Shown: positions 50,135 to 60,125 of the stretch, in pieces
Layout of the letters: every line of letters begins with the position of its first letter
How positions within the stretch are numbered: position 1 is the first letter of the stretch
NCBI RefSeq assembly: GCF_035917995.1
Contig: NZ_CP109131.1
Span: forward strand, 5,394,001 to 5,458,000
Length of the DNA stretch: 64,000 nt
Reading direction: 5' to 3'
DNA from: Streptosporangium sp. NBC_01755
GTDB taxonomy: Bacteria > Actinomycetota > Actinomycetes > Streptosporangiales > Streptosporangiaceae
Notes under the pieces: model-generated
What the model was told of the DNA's origin: nothing
The model's input: the letters and a program-made list of their open reading frames with translations, nothing else
Database searches by the model: none
Made by a program: the position numbers and the translations under genes

Positions 50135-51711
50135 GTGACTATTCAGGTCATCGCGTGAGTGCGGGCATCCAGGGATTGCCGAGCAGCGCGTCGTGCAGCG
50201 CGTGAGCGGCGCGGAGACCGTTCTTTCGGACGGTGGAGATGTAGCCGCGGATGGCCAGGAAAGTCTGGGCGCCCTTGAGCGTGCGAAAACCACCGCTGAC
50301 CTTGGTCTTCGTCTTGATCATACGGATGGCCTGCTCCGCGACGTTGTTGGAGTACGCCACAGTGAAGTCGGTGGCGAACCGCAGCACCTCACTCTTTCGG
50401 GTTCGCAGGCGTAGCGCCAGGTTACGTGCAGGGCTCTGCTTGCCCGTTCCGCGTGGGGAATGCGCGGTCAACGCTCGTTCCACCAGGTCGTCGAAGCGCT
50501 GGGACAGGTCCTTCAGCTTGAAGTCCGGCAGGCGGTCATGCCCTTTGTCTCGCCAGGCGGCCACCCACCGGTATCCGTCACCGAGTAACAGCACCAGCGC
50601 CTCAGCCCAGCCATCGGCCCGCGCGCGAAGGTCGTACTCGCCGATCCCGGCGGCCTCCCGGACGATGTGCGCATTGCACAAGGCGTGCGTGCAGCCCTCG
50701 AATGCCTGGTAGGAGCGGTAGGCGTCGTGGACGGCCACGCCGGTGAAGCGGGGAAGGATCCCGAACGCGGTGATCGACTCGGTGCCGCGCCCGTGGGCGT
50801 CGATGTGGTAGGCGGTCAGCGCAGGTGTGGCGGCCACGTGCAGCCAGTGGTTCCTGCCGCCCACGCGGGTGACGCTCTCATCGAAGTGCGCGACGCTCGC
50901 AGCGGCGATCGCGTCACGGATCCGTGCGTTGACCGGCGCCAGGACCTGGGCCACCTTCGTGACCGTGTCGCTGATCCACCCGGTCGACACCTCGATCCCG
51001 GCCAGATCGGCGAGGACTTCGGCGACCCGCCCAACCGGGATGTGGTGCTGGGCGGACAGGTAGGCGGCCAGCGCGCTCACCCGTGGCCCGTATACCGCCG
51101 GGGCCGTGGCGAACGCCGGAGCCGCAGCACGGGTCACCGTCCCGCAACCGCCACAGGCCAGGGCGTGCAACTTATGCGCGGTGACCTCGGCCTTGACCTC
51201 GGGGATGTCGAAAACCTGCCGAATCACCGCAACGCCCGCCGGGGTTGCATCGGTCAGGTCCCCGCCACACCCGCCACACGCAGATGGAAGGTGCGGCACC
51301 GTCCATGTCGGGCAGTCCACCTGCATCAACGCCGTCCCCGACGTGCCGGGCTGCTTACCGGGGCGACGTCCGCTCCTACCCCGCATCGACTTGGGCGGTG
51401 GCTTGGCCAGGCCATCGGCCGACGGAGGTTGCGAGGAATTACGCGAGTTTCGCCCTACCTGCCGCCGCAGCTCGGCATTCTCAGCCCGCAACTCCGCGTT
51501 CTCCGCTTTGAGCTGGGCGTTTTCCGCCTCCAACTCGACGACCCGCGCTTCCAGCACATCCAGCCGGGCGGTCAGCGTCACGACCAAAGCGGCAAGCTCG
51601 CCGTATGACGGACGCTCGCCCTCAGCCGGAATCACCCGAAGATCATCCCATGAGTCCGATCATGCCCATGCCACGCCCAACCTCACGAGGAAAGGGCACC
51701 TGAACAGTCAC
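50135..51711. mobile_element. IS66-family insertion sequence (ISBst12-like), complete
   Basis: A 1577-bp element with terminal inverted repeats GTGACT(A/G)TTCAGGT at 50135-50148 and 51698-51711, flanked by the 8-bp direct repeat CGTCGTCG at 50127-50134 and 51712-51719. Eight-base duplications are the rule for IS66. It carries one transposase gene and no tnpA/tnpB accessory genes, which is the ISBst12 subtype. Intact ends and duplications imply recent insertion. Confidence 0.9.
50148..51635 (-). CDS. tnpC: IS66-family transposase
   Basis: A 495-residue transposase. Features: an N-terminal coiled coil of AENAQLKAENAELRAENAEL repeats; RNSRNSSQPPSADG (conserved IS66 N-terminal segment); a zinc-binding region (SACGGCGGDL, LACGGCGTVTR); and a DDE catalytic core with HFDESVTRVGGRNHWLHV, VHDAYRSYQAFEG and NNVAEQAIRMIKTKTKVSGGFR. 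All parts are present in one frame, so it is probably active. Confidence 0.95.
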   Translation of the reverse strand: MIPAEGERPSYGELAALVVTLTARLDVLEARVVELEAENAQLKAENAELRAENAELRRQVGRNSRNSSQPPSADGLAKPPPKSMRGRSGRRPGKQPGTSGTALMQVDCPTWTVPHLPSACGGCGGDLTDATPAGVAVIRQVFDIPEVKAEVTAHKLHALACGGCGTVTRAAAPAFATAPAVYGPRVSALAAYLSAQHHIPVGRVAEVLADLAGIEVSTGWISDTVTKVAQVLAPVNARIRDAIAAASVAHFDESVTRVGGRNHWLHVAATPALTAYHIDAHGRGTESITAFGILPRFTGVAVHDAYRSYQAFEGCTHALCNAHIVREAAGIGEYDLRARADGWAEALVLLLGDGYRWVAAWRDKGHDRLPDFKLKDLSQRFDDLVERALTAHSPRGTGKQSPARNLALRLRTRKSEVLRFATDFTVAYSNNVAEQAIRMIKTKTKVSGGFRTLKGAQTFLAIRGYISTVRKNGLRAAHALHDALLGNPWMPALTR

Positions 51712-51793
51712 CGTCGTCGGGCGTCGATACCGCGCCGACCAGCCCGTCACTCCGGGAAATCCTTACTCCGGGAAAGCGGCCATCGGTCAACGA

Positions 51794-51813
51794 CCCCCTC
51801 CTGAAGGAGGGGG
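51794..51813. repeat. GC-rich hairpin downstream of DUF4439 gene
   Basis: CCCCCTCC-TGAA-GGAGGGGG, 8-bp stem with a 4-base loop. It may terminate the minus-strand DUF4439 transcript. It also resembles the terminal hairpins of actinobacterial IS200/IS605 elements, so it could be a leftover end. Confidence 0.45.
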
Positions 51814-51870
51814 CTTGAGGCGCGGTAACGCGCTTTGAAGCCCCGCGTTGACCAGCCCTGGCCGTGAAAG

Positions 51871-52341
51871 TCACTCGGTGGCGGTCGCCGTGGGGGAGAC
51901 GGTGGGTGAGGTGCTGGGGGAGGCGGCGGGCGCGGGCGGCATGCCGGGGAAGGTGTCGATCTCCGGGCGCAGGTCGTAGGAGCGGGTGACGCACTCCTGC
52001 ATGGCCAGCGCGGCCATCTTGCGCAGCGCCGTGTCGGCGGAGGCCGCCAGTTCCAGATAGGCGCCGGTCACCCTCCGCTCGACCAGCACGGCCAGCTCCA
52101 CCGCCTGCGCCGCCGTGGACGGCGTGACCGGGAGCTCGTAGGCCGCGGTCGGCTCGGCCGGGGTGCCGCCCATGGTGATGATCGTGGCGCGGAGCCGGTC
52201 ACGGCGGGCGCGGTGGGCGTTGTAGGCCGCCGTCATCTCGGTGCGCAACCTGCCCGTGCTCCTGGCCCCGATGACCCCGTACGCGTACACGGCGGCGTGC
52301 TCGGCCGCCAGCGCCGCGCCGAGCCCCTGGCCGGCCCTCAC
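51871..52341 (-). CDS. DUF4439 ferritin-like domain protein
   Basis: A 156-residue four-helix protein. GLGAALAAEHAAVYAYGVIG carries the Glu-x2-His helix typical of ferritin-like folds, and TAAYNAHRARRDRLRATI and VLVERRVTGAYLELAASAD supply further Glu/Arg positions. The C-terminal Pro/Thr/Ser tail is disordered. GTG at 52341 overlaps the stop of the lipoprotein gene (GTGA). DUF4439 proteins are regularly coupled to such lipoproteins and to rimP in actinobacteria; function unknown. Confidence 0.82.
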   Translation of the reverse strand: MRAGQGLGAALAAEHAAVYAYGVIGARSTGRLRTEMTAAYNAHRARRDRLRATIITMGGTPAEPTAAYELPVTPSTAAQAVELAVLVERRVTGAYLELAASADTALRKMAALAMQECVTRSYDLRPEIDTFPGMPPAPAASPSTSPTVSPTATATE

Positions 52342-52829
52342 AGTGATCTCGACAGGGCCAGGGCGTGCGCGGCCTCGCAGGCGCCGATGGACGCGATCAG
52401 CTGGGCCAGCGGGGGCGAGGCCCCCTCGACCTGGCGGGTACGGAGCGCCGCCGCCCTGCGCTCCAGATCGCGAAGGGCCCGTACCGACGCCTTGCCGCCC
52501 GCGGACGCGCCGCCGGATGGCGTGGGTGAGGGCGAGGGCGTGGGCGTCGCGGAGCCGGAGACGGCGCCGGGCGGGAGGCGGCGGCGAAGCTCGGCCAGAT
52601 GGGCCTCGTGCCGCTGCCTGAAGGGCGCGAGCCTGGCCGAGGCGGCCGAGGCGTACAGGGCCACTGCCCGCTCCTTGCCGGCGATCAGCTCCCGCAGGAG
52701 CACGGTCTCGGGATCGGGACGCTCGGCCACCGGAGGCACCCGTTTCTCGGCGGCGCATCCCGCGACGGTCACGGCCGCCGCCCCTAGAGCGCCGCCCCGC
52801 AGCAGGGCGCGCCGGGAGACGGAACGCAC
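52338..52829 (-). CDS. Tat-exported lipoprotein with ferritin-like helices
   Basis: A 163-residue protein. The N-terminus SRRALLRGGALGAAAVTVAGC combines a twin-arginine signal with a lipobox, so it is exported folded and lipid-anchored at Cys25. Helices include VLLRELIAGKERAVALYASAA and LAPFRQRHEAHLAELRRRL. A Pro/Thr/Ser linker (SGSATPTPSPSPTPSGG) precedes a last helical part. The Glu/His pattern suggests metal or haem binding. It is probably a heterologous partner of the coupled DUF4439 protein. Confidence 0.8.
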   Translation of the reverse strand: MRSVSRRALLRGGALGAAAVTVAGCAAEKRVPPVAERPDPETVLLRELIAGKERAVALYASAASARLAPFRQRHEAHLAELRRRLPPGAVSGSATPTPSPSPTPSGGASAGGKASVRALRDLERRAAALRTRQVEGASPPLAQLIASIGACEAAHALALSRSL

Positions 52830-53021
52830 GGACGACCTCCGGTTCTGTGTCGACAGCTGACGCTCCTAGCATCGTACGGGCTTGGAATAATGGCACTCAC
52901 CTCGCTTCTCGGGCGGCTCCGCCACACCGAGTGGCGCTGTTTCCACGCCCTGGTGTGGATAGGCTGGTTAATCGCATGGGCGAGGTCCGCCCGGCTGAGA
53001 TCGTGACAATGGGAGGTCGGC

Positions 53022-53522
53022 ATGGGCAGCGCCACATCCCGCGACCGCCTGATCAAGCTTCTGGAACCTGTCGTCGGAGCCGAGGGGCTCGACTTGGAGG
53101 ACGTCACGGTCACCCCCGCGGGCAAGCGGCGGCTGTTGCGTGTCGTCGTCGACCGTGACGGCGGCGTGAGCCTCGACGACGTCGCGGAGGTCAGCCTCGC
53201 GGTCTCGGCGACGCTGGACGCCGACGACGCGATGGGAACCACCCCGTACGTGCTGGAGGTCTCCTCTCCGGGAGTCGACCGTCCGCTCACCGAGCCGCGC
53301 CACTGGCGCCGCGCGGTGCGGAGGCTGGTCAAGGCCGACCTGCGGGACGGCACCGCCGTGGAGGGCCGGATCGTCGCCACCGACGAGACCGGCGTGGAGC
53401 TGGACGTCGACGGCGCGCCGCGCCGCATCGACTATGAGGACCTGACCCGAGGACGGGTTCAGGTGGAATTCCGCCGGCTCGACGACGCCGAAGACGACGG
53501 CGAAGACGGCGACGAGGGCTAA
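53022..53522 (+). CDS. rimP: Ribosome maturation factor RimP
   Basis: A 166-residue protein helping 30S assembly. The N-terminal domain has KLLEPVVGAEGLDLEDVTVTP, the central YVLEVSSPGVDRPL is the hallmark, and an SH3-like C-terminal domain ends in an acidic tail. ATG at 53022 after GGGAGG. First gene of the nusA-infB operon; nusA begins 12 bp downstream. Confidence 0.96.
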   Translation: MGSATSRDRLIKLLEPVVGAEGLDLEDVTVTPAGKRRLLRVVVDRDGGVSLDDVAEVSLAVSATLDADDAMGTTPYVLEVSSPGVDRPLTEPRHWRRAVRRLVKADLRDGTAVEGRIVATDETGVELDVDGAPRRIDYEDLTRGRVQVEFRRLDDAEDDGEDGDEG

Positions 53523-53534
53523 GGGGGAAGCCTC

Positions 53535-54542
53535 GTGGACATCGACATGAGCGTCCTGCGCAGCCTGGAGCGGGAGAAGGACATCTCCTTCGACCTGGTC
53601 GTCAAGGCGATCGAGGACGCGCTGCTGATCGCATATTTCCGGAGCGAGGGCGCGGCGGCCAAGGCGCGCGCCGAGCTCGACCGCAAGTCCGGGCACGTGA
53701 CCATCTTCGCCGCCGAACTCGACGACGAGAGCGGGGAGGTGCTCAGGGAGTTCGACGACACCCCGGGCAACTTCAGCCGCATCGCCGCGACCACCGCCAA
53801 GCAGGTCATCCTGCAGCAGCTCCGTGACGCGGAGGACGAGATCAACTTTGGCGAGTTCGCCAGCCGCGAGGGCGAGCTGGTGGCGGGCGTCATCCAGCAG
53901 GGCAAGGACCCGAGGGTGGTCCTGGTCGACCTGGGCAAGATCGAGGCGGTGCTGCCGCACAGCGAGCAGGTCCCGGGTGAGGAGTACGTCCACGGCGAAC
54001 GGATCCGCTGTTACGTGGTCCAGGTCAAGAAGGGGCACAAGGGCCCCTCGGTGACCCTGTCGCGCACCCACCCAGGCCTGGTGAAGAAGCTCTTCGCCCT
54101 GGAGGTGCCGGAGATCGCCGACGGCACGGTCGAGATCGCCGCCATCGCCCGCGAGGCCGGTCACCGCACCAAGCTCGCGGTCCGCTCGCGGCGCCCGGGG
54201 GTGAACGCCAAGGGCGCCTGCATCGGGCCGATGGGCTCGCGCGTGCGCAACGTGATGACCGAGTTGCACGGTGAGAAGATCGACATCATCGACTGGTCGG
54301 AGGATCCCGCGGAGTTCGTGGGGAATGCCCTGTCGCCGGCCCGCGTTTCTCACGTAGAGGTGATCGACTTCGACGGCCGTGCCGCGCGGGTGACCGTGCC
54401 GGACTACCAGCTCTCCCTCGCCATCGGCAAGGAGGGGCAGAACGCCCGACTGGCCAATCGCCTCACCGGCTGGCGCATCGACATCCGTCCCGACACCCAG
54501 CCGGGGGACGCGGCAGGTTCCGCAGATGCGCCCACACGGTAA
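53535..54542 (+). CDS. nusA: Transcription factor NusA
   Basis: A 335-residue elongation/termination factor, the short actinobacterial form without C-terminal acidic repeats. N-terminal RNA-polymerase-binding domain ([22 protein letters not shown]), S1 domain (about 135-200: [19 protein letters not shown]) and two KH domains ([36 protein letters not shown]). GTG start after AAGGGGGAAG. The 3' end overlaps ylxR by 17 bp. Confidence 0.96.
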   Translation: MDIDMSVLRSLEREKDISFDLVVKAIEDALLIAYFRSEGAAAKARAELDRKSGHVTIFAAELDDESGEVLREFDDTPGNFSRIAATTAKQVILQQLRDAEDEINFGEFASREGELVAGVIQQGKDPRVVLVDLGKIEAVLPHSEQVPGEEYVHGERIRCYVVQVKKGHKGPSVTLSRTHPGLVKKLFALEVPEIADGTVEIAAIAREAGHRTKLAVRSRRPGVNAKGACIGPMGSRVRNVMTELHGEKIDIIDWSEDPAEFVGNALSPARVSHVEVIDFDGRAARVTVPDYQLSLAIGKEGQNARLANRLTGWRIDIRPDTQPGDAAGSADAPTR

Positions 54543-54828
54543 GCTGGAATATGGTGGCCAGGCTGTCCCACTGAGAACATGTGTGGGGTGCCGGGTTCGC
54601 ACGGTTTCCTCCGAGCTGCTCCGCCTGGTGGTGGTCGAGGGCGTTATACTCCCTGACCTGCGAAGACGGCTCCAGGGGCGTGGTGCTTCACTGCATCCCA
54701 CCCTGAGCTGTCTCGAACTCGCAGAGCGTCGCCGAGCGTTTCCGCGCGCGTTTCGCGTCGCGGTTCCGCTCGACCTGTCGCGGCTGCGTGGCCACCTGGA
54801 AGAGCAACAGGCTGAAAGGATCGGGTGA
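54526..54828 (+). CDS. ylxR: YlxR/DUF448 RNA-binding protein
   Basis: A 100-residue protein: [22 protein letters not shown] and the [21 protein letters not shown] motif define the family, which includes the RNase P modulator RnpM. The start ATG at 54526 lies inside nusA; the conserved region begins at residue 14, so a later start is possible but none has a good ribosome site. Same operon as nusA and infB. Confidence 0.9.
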   Translation: MRPHGKLEYGGQAVPLRTCVGCRVRTVSSELLRLVVVEGVILPDLRRRLQGRGASLHPTLSCLELAERRRAFPRAFRVAVPLDLSRLRGHLEEQQAERIG

Positions 54829-54971
54829 AATGGTTACCGACTGTCATGTAGGACGCCGATTTGATGGGCTGGTCAGATAGCTATGAGCGCCTGATGAGCA
54901 TGCGGCGATGAGTACGTCAACGTAACGACGGTCCGGCGGCACCGCCTCCCGGGCCAAGACAAGGGAGTGCA

Positions 54972-57900
54972 GTGGCGAAGGTCCGGGTATACGAGCTCGC
55001 CAAGGAGTTCGGTGTGGAGAGCAAGGTCGTCATGGCCAAGCTCCAGGAGATGGGCGAGTTCGTGCGTTCGGCGTCCTCGACTATCGAAGCACCGGTAGTC
55101 CGCAGGCTCACAGAAGCGCTGGGCGGCCCCAGTAAGGGTTCGTCCGACAGGGGCAGAGGCCCCAGGCCGCCTCATGCGGCACCTCGGCCGGGTGACGGCC
55201 AGCCAAACGGCGCCCCTTCGGCGTCGACATCCATCCCCAAGCCGGGACCGGCCCCTCGGCCGGGACCGCGACCGGGTCCCATGCCGGCTCGTCCGGCGGC
55301 TCCCGCGCCGCAGGCCCCGCCGGTCGTTCCCCAGCCGGAGCCCCAGCAGGCGCAGCCCCCGCAGCCGCCGCGGCAGCAGCCGCCGCAGGTGCAGGCGCCG
55401 CGCTTCGAGGCGCCCCGCGACAGCGGCCGTCCGGCGGCCTCCGGCCCCAAGCCGGGTCCGCGGCCCGCTCCGCGCCCTGGTCCCGCGGCGCGCCCCGAGG
55501 GGCGTCCGGAGGGCCGTCCGGAGGGCCGTCCCTCGGGTGGTCCCGGAGGAGCGCCCTCGGGCCCCAGGTCCGGTGCCGGCGCGGGTGCGCCCAAGCCGGG
55601 TCCGCGTCCGGGCCCGCGTGGTCCGCGCCCCGGTAACAACCCGTTCTCGTCGAACGCCAGCGGCATGGGCCAGGCCCGTCCGCCGCGTCCCGGCGGTCCC
55701 GGTGGCCACGGAGGCGGCCCCGGCCGTGAGGGCGGCCCCGGCGACAGAGGGCCGCGTCCCGGTCCCCGCGAGGATCGCGGTCCCCGCGAGGGTCGCGACA
55801 GCGCCGGTCCCCGTCCGCCCGGCGCCCGTTCCGGTCCGCCCGGTGCGGCCGGTCCGCGTCCGGGTCCCGGCGCGGGTGGCCCGCGTCCCGGTGGCGGTGC
55901 CGGTGGCCCCGGTGGTCCGCGTCCCGGTGGTCCGCGTCCCAGCCCGATGATGATGCCGCAGGGCCGGCCCGCCGGTCCCGGTGGCGGCGCAGGCCGCCCC
56001 GGTGGCGGTGCGGGTGCCGGTCGTCCCGGTGGCGGCGCGGGCCGTCCCGGTGGCGGTGCCGGTCGTCCCGGTGGCGGCGGCGGTTTCGCCGGCCGTCCGG
56101 GTGGCGGTGGCGGCGCCGGTCGTCCCGGTACCGGAACCGGTGGTCCCGGTGGCGGCGGTGGCGGCGGTTTCGCCGGCCGTCCCGGTGGCGGTGGCCGTGG
56201 CCGCGGTGGAGGCACCGCGGGCGCGTTCGGCCGTCCCGGAGGACGCCCGACCCGCGGTCGCAAGTCCAAGCGCCAGCGGCGTCAAGAGTTCGACAACATG
56301 CAGGCCCCGGCGATCGGCGGCGTGCAGGCTCCTCGCGGCAACGGGCAGACGATCCGCCTGTCGCGCGGCGCCTCCCTGTCGGACTTCGCCGACAAGATCG
56401 GTGCGATCCCGGCGTCCCTGGTGCAGATCATGCTGCACCTGGGCGAGATGGTGACCGCCACGCAGTCGGTCAACGAGGAGACGCTCCAGCTTCTGGCCGC
56501 CGAGCTCGACTACAACCTGCTTGTGGTCAGCCCGGAGGAGGAGGACCGCGAGCTCCTGGAGACCTTCGACATCGAGTTCGGCGAGGACGAGGGCGACGAG
56601 TCCGACCTGGTCGCGCGCCCGCCGGTGGTGACCGTCATGGGTCACGTCGACCACGGTAAGACCAAGCTGCTCGACGCCATCCGCAACACCAACGAGGTGG
56701 CGCAGGAGGCGGGTGGCATCACCCAGCACATCGGTGCCTACCAGATCGCCACCGAGCACGAGGGCGAGGATCGGAAGATCACCTTCATCGACACCCCGGG
56801 TCACGAGGCGTTCACCGCCATGCGTGCCCGAGGTGCCAAGGTGACCGACATCGCCGTCCTGGTCGTCGCGGCCGACGACGGCGTGAAGCCGCAGACCATC
56901 GAGGCGCTCAACCACGCCCAGGCGGCCGACGTGCCGATCGTCGTCGCGGTCAACAAGGTCGACAAGGAGGGGGCGGACCCGAGCAAGGTGCGCGCCCAGC
57001 TCACCGAGTACGGCCTGGTCGCCGAGGAGTACGGCGGCACCACGATGTTCGTCGACATCTCCGCCAAGAACGGGACCGGCATCGAGAACCTTCTCGAGGC
57101 CATCCTGCTCACCGCGGACGCCGAGCTCGACCTGCGGGCCAACGACACGATGGACGCGCAGGGCGTCGCCATCGAGGCCCACCTCGACAAGGGCCGCGGC
57201 CCGGTCGCGACCGTGCTGGTCCAGCGCGGCACGCTCCGGGTCGGCGACTCGATCGTCTGTGGCGAGGCCTTCGGACGCGTCCGGGCGATGCTCGACGACA
57301 AGGGCGAGGCGATTCAGGAGGCCGACCCGTCCCGCCCGGTGGCGGTCCTCGGTCTGACCGCGGTGCCGGGCGCCGGTGACAACTTCATCGTCGTCACCGA
57401 CGACCGGATGGCACGCCAGATCGCCCAGCAGCGCGCGGCGCGCAAGCGCATCGCGGACATGGCCAAGTCCGGCCGTCGCCGCACCCTCGAAGAGCTCTTC
57501 AGCGAGATGGAGAAGGGCCAGGTCGACGAGCTCAAGCTCATCATCAAGGGTGACGTCTCCGGTTCCGTCGAGGCTCTGGAGGACGCGCTGCTCAAGATCG
57601 ACGTCGGCGACGAGGTGCGCCTGCGGGTGCTCCACCGCGCCGTCGGTGCGATCACCGAGTACGACGTCAACCTGGCGGTCGCCGACGACAACGCGGTCAT
57701 CATCGGCTTCAACGTGCGTCCCGAGGTCAGGGCGCGCGATCTGGCCGAGCGCGAGGGCGTCGACATCCGCTACTACTCGGTCATCTACCAGGCGATCGAG
57801 GAGATCGAGGCGGCCCTCAAGGGCATGCTCAAGCCGGAGTTCGAAGAGGTCCAGATGGGCACCGCCGAAGTCCGCGAGGTCTTCAAGGTGCCGAAGATCG

Positions 57901-58139
57901 GCAACATCGCCGGTGCTCTGGTCCGCTCGGGCACGATCGTCCGCAACAGCAAGGCCCGTATCATCCGCGGCGGGGTCGTCATCTCCGACAACCTCACCGT
58001 CTCCTCGCTGCGCCGCTTCAAGGACGACGCGACCGAGGTGCGTGAAGGGTTCGAGTGCGGTATCGGTGTCGGCTACAGCGACATCAAGATCGATGACGTC
58101 ATCGAGACCTTCGAGATGCGGGAGAAGCCGCGCGCCTGA
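54972..58139 (+). CDS. infB: Translation initiation factor IF-2
   Basis: A 1055-residue GTPase that places initiator tRNA on the 30S subunit. The N-terminal IF2 domain ([20 protein letters not shown]) is followed by an exceptionally long Pro/Gly/Arg-rich linker (about residues 55-425), a second N-domain ([20 protein letters not shown]), then the G domain. GTPase motifs: GHVDHGKT (residues ~557-564), DTPGHE and NKVDKEG. C-terminal domains include the fMet-tRNA-binding region ending [24 protein letters not shown] start. The linker's GGTCCCGGTGGCGG-type repeats produce long open frames on the opposite strand. Confidence 0.97.
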   Translation: MAKVRVYELAKEFGVESKVVMAKLQEMGEFVRSASSTIEAPVVRRLTEALGGPSKGSSDRGRGPRPPHAAPRPGDGQPNGAPSASTSIPKPGPAPRPGPRPGPMPARPAAPAPQAPPVVPQPEPQQAQPPQPPRQQPPQVQAPRFEAPRDSGRPAASGPKPGPRPAPRPGPAARPEGRPEGRPEGRPSGGPGGAPSGPRSGAGAGAPKPGPRPGPRGPRPGNNPFSSNASGMGQARPPRPGGPGGHGGGPGREGGPGDRGPRPGPREDRGPREGRDSAGPRPPGARSGPPGAAGPRPGPGAGGPRPGGGAGGPGGPRPGGPRPSPMMMPQGRPAGPGGGAGRPGGGAGAGRPGGGAGRPGGGAGRPGGGGGFAGRPGGGGGAGRPGTGTGGPGGGGGGGFAGRPGGGGRGRGGGTAGAFGRPGGRPTRGRKSKRQRRQEFDNMQAPAIGGVQAPRGNGQTIRLSRGASLSDFADKIGAIPASLVQIMLHLGEMVTATQSVNEETLQLLAAELDYNLLVVSPEEEDRELLETFDIEFGEDEGDESDLVARPPVVTVMGHVDHGKTKLLDAIRNTNEVAQEAGGITQHIGAYQIATEHEGEDRKITFIDTPGHEAFTAMRARGAKVTDIAVLVVAADDGVKPQTIEALNHAQAADVPIVVAVNKVDKEGADPSKVRAQLTEYGLVAEEYGGTTMFVDISAKNGTGIENLLEAILLTADAELDLRANDTMDAQGVAIEAHLDKGRGPVATVLVQRGTLRVGDSIVCGEAFGRVRAMLDDKGEAIQEADPSRPVAVLGLTAVPGAGDNFIVVTDDRMARQIAQQRAARKRIADMAKSGRRRTLEELFSEMEKGQVDELKLIIKGDVSGSVEALEDALLKIDVGDEVRLRVLHRAVGAITEYDVNLAVADDNAVIIGFNVRPEVRARDLAEREGVDIRYYSVIYQAIEEIEAALKGMLKPEFEEVQMGTAEVREVFKVPKIGNIAGALVRSGTIVRNSKARIIRGGVVISDNLTVSSLRRFKDDATEVREGFECGIGVGYSDIKIDDVIETFEMREKPRA

Positions 58140-58157
58140 TGCCTCGGACAGGCAGGA

Positions 58158-58203
58158 GGACCGTCCCGCCGGTCGCCCCCTTGGGGGCGTCGGCGGGCGG
58201 TCC
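58158..58203 (+). terminator. Large hairpin after infB
   Basis: Nested stem: GGACCG/CGGTCC outer, CCGCCG/CGGCGG middle, CGCCCCC/GGGGGCG inner, no U-tract. It may attenuate or stabilise the operon transcript between infB and ylxP. Confidence 0.6.
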
Positions 58204-58247
58204 GTCCCTCCCGATGGCACGGTGACGACCGTGGCGAGTGATCCACT

Positions 58248-58547
58248 ATGTATGTAGGTGCCCTGACATTGGACATCCTGCTCGGCGAGGTCCACTCGCT
58301 GAAGCAGAAGCGCTCGGTGGTGCGTCCCATCGTCGCCGAGGTGCAGCGACGCTTCCCGGGTGTGGCAGTCGCGGAGACCGGTCATCTTGATCTGCATCGC
58401 CGTACCGAGATCGGGATCGCGGTCGTCTCCGCCAGCGCCGCCAACTGCGGTGCGGTGCTGGACGACTGCGAGCGGCTGATCGCCTTCCGGCCGGAGATCG
58501 AGTTGCTGTCCGCCAGACACCGGCTCTACAACGAGGACGAGGACTAG
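58248..58547 (+). CDS. ylxP: YlxP/DUF503 protein
   Basis: A 99-residue protein: [23 protein letters not shown] and [23 protein letters not shown] match DUF503, a small ferredoxin-like-fold family always found between infB and rbfA. It probably has an accessory role in ribosome assembly. Confidence 0.92.
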   Translation: MYVGALTLDILLGEVHSLKQKRSVVRPIVAEVQRRFPGVAVAETGHLDLHRRTEIGIAVVSASAANCGAVLDDCERLIAFRPEIELLSARHRLYNEDED

Positions 58548-58551
58548 ATGG

Positions 58552-58597
58552 GGGGACGGCCGGTGGCGGAAGCACCCCTCCCGCTCCGGCCGTCCCC
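58552..58597 (+). other. Hairpin before rbfA
   Basis: GGGGACGGCCGG/CCGGCCGTCCCC, a perfect 12-bp stem with a 22-base interior, 4 bp after the ylxP stop. Immediately downstream is a strong AGAAGGGGGGAG ribosome site for rbfA. It could be an RNA processing or attenuation element. Confidence 0.6.
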
Positions 58598-58614
58598 ACA
58601 AGAAGGGGGGAGCT

Positions 58615-59097
58615 ATGGACGCCGCGCGAGCACGCAAGATCGCCGACCGGATCCAGCAGATCGTGGCGGAGATGCTGGAGCGCCGGATCAAGGACCCCAG
58701 GCTGGGGTTCGTGACCGTGACGGACACACGGATCACCAACGACCTGAGTGAGGCCACGGTGTTCTACACCGTTTTCGGCTCGGAGGCCGAGCGGGCCGAC
58801 TCCGCACTGGCGCTGGAGAGCGCCAAGGGGCTCATCCGCTCGGAGGTGGGCCGCCAGACGGGTCTGCGCCACACGCCGACGCTGACGTTCACCCACGACC
58901 CGCTCCCTGACACCGCCCGTCATCTGGAGGACCTGCTCGCCGAGGCGAAGGCCAGGGACGTGGAGATCGCCAAGCGGGCCGAGGGGGCTCTGCACGCGGG
59001 GGACGCCGACCCTTACCGCAAGCCCGAGGACAGGGCCGGCGACTCCGAGGACGAAGAGGACGAATCCTCGGAGCGCGCGGGATATTCCGCGACGTGA
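58615..59097 (+). CDS. rbfA: Ribosome-binding factor A
   Basis: A 160-residue KH-fold 30S maturation factor. [23 protein letters not shown] and [21 protein letters not shown] are typical, with the central [16 protein letters not shown]. The C-terminal ~40 residues are an acidic actinobacterial extension. Its stop overlaps the next gene's start (GTGA). Confidence 0.95.
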   Translation: MDAARARKIADRIQQIVAEMLERRIKDPRLGFVTVTDTRITNDLSEATVFYTVFGSEAERADSALALESAKGLIRSEVGRQTGLRHTPTLTFTHDPLPDTARHLEDLLAEAKARDVEIAKRAEGALHAGDADPYRKPEDRAGDSEDEEDESSERAGYSAT

Positions 59098-60092
59098 CGC
59101 CCGACCCGCGTGACGACGGCCCGGTGCCCGGTCAGGACTGGGACCGGGCCGCCCGGATCATCTCGGCCGCGGACGAGGTCGCGCTGGCCTGCCATGTCTC
59201 GCCCGACGGTGACGCGCTCGGCTCCATGCTGGGCGTCGGGCTCGCGCTGCGCGCGGCGGGCAAGCGGGTCACCGCGTCCTTCGGCGACCGGAGCTTCCAC
59301 GTGCCCAGGCTGCTCCGCTTCCTGCCGGGGCAGGACCTGCTGATCGACCCCGCGCACTATCCCGCCGTACCCGAGGTGATGGTCACCTTCGACCTCCCCA
59401 CCGTTGAGCGCCTTGGCACCCTGGCCGGAAACGCGGCCGGGGCGCGAGAGCTGATCGTGCTGGACCACCATCCGTCCAACACCGGGTTCGGCACGCTCAA
59501 CCTGGTCGACCCCGGCGCCGCCGCCACCGCCGTGCTCGCCGAGGAGCTGATCCACAGGCTCGGCCTGCCGATCGACAGGGACATCGCGACCTGCCTGTAC
59601 GTCGGGCTCGTCACCGACACCGGCTCGTTTCGGCACTCCTCCACCACCCCGCGGGCGCATGCCATGGCCGCCCGGCTGGTGGCATGCGGGCTTGACCCCG
59701 AGGAACTCGCCCGCGAGCTGTGGGACCGCTCCCCGTTCGGCTACCTGAAGGTGCTCGGTACCGCGCTGGACAGGGTCCGGCTGGAGCCGGAGGTGGGCGG
59801 TGGCCTGGTCTGGACGTTCGTCACCCGGGCAGACCGGGCCGCGCACGGGCTGCCGTACGACGAGGTGGAGGGGATCATCGACGTGGTCCGGCGCACCGAC
59901 GAGGCGGACGTCGCCGCGATCCTCAAGGAGGACGACGAGGGTGCCTGGCAGGTCTCGACGCGGTCCAAGGGAGGGGTGGACGTCTCGCGCGTCTGCGCCG
60001 AACTGGGCGGCGGCGGGCACGCCAGGGCGGCGGGTTTCACCTCCCACCTGCCCGTCGAGGAGACGATCGCCAGTCTCCGGGCACTGCTGTAG
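59094..60092 (+). CDS. nrnA: DHH-family phosphoesterase (NrnA/oligoribonuclease-like)
   Basis: A 332-residue bifunctional nanoRNase/pAp phosphatase family enzyme. Metal-binding motifs: [13 protein letters not shown], the DHH motif in [10 protein letters not shown], and [15 protein letters not shown]. The C-terminal DHHA1 domain has [22 protein letters not shown]. It degrades short RNA oligonucleotides and 3'-phosphoadenosine 5'-phosphate. GTG start overlapping rbfA. Confidence 0.92.
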   Translation: MTPDPRDDGPVPGQDWDRAARIISAADEVALACHVSPDGDALGSMLGVGLALRAAGKRVTASFGDRSFHVPRLLRFLPGQDLLIDPAHYPAVPEVMVTFDLPTVERLGTLAGNAAGARELIVLDHHPSNTGFGTLNLVDPGAAATAVLAEELIHRLGLPIDRDIATCLYVGLVTDTGSFRHSSTTPRAHAMAARLVACGLDPEELARELWDRSPFGYLKVLGTALDRVRLEPEVGGGLVWTFVTRADRAAHGLPYDEVEGIIDVVRRTDEADVAAILKEDDEGAWQVSTRSKGGVDVSRVCAELGGGGHARAAGFTSHLPVEETIASLRALL

Positions 60093-60125
60093 AACTCTCC
60101 TGGCACGTCTGTCAAAGGAATCCCA

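Noticed and set aside
54873-58757. A 1294-codon open frame antisense to infB
   Set aside because: It mirrors the GC-rich third-codon pattern and Gly/Pro repeats of infB, has no domain and no ribosome site; shadow frame.
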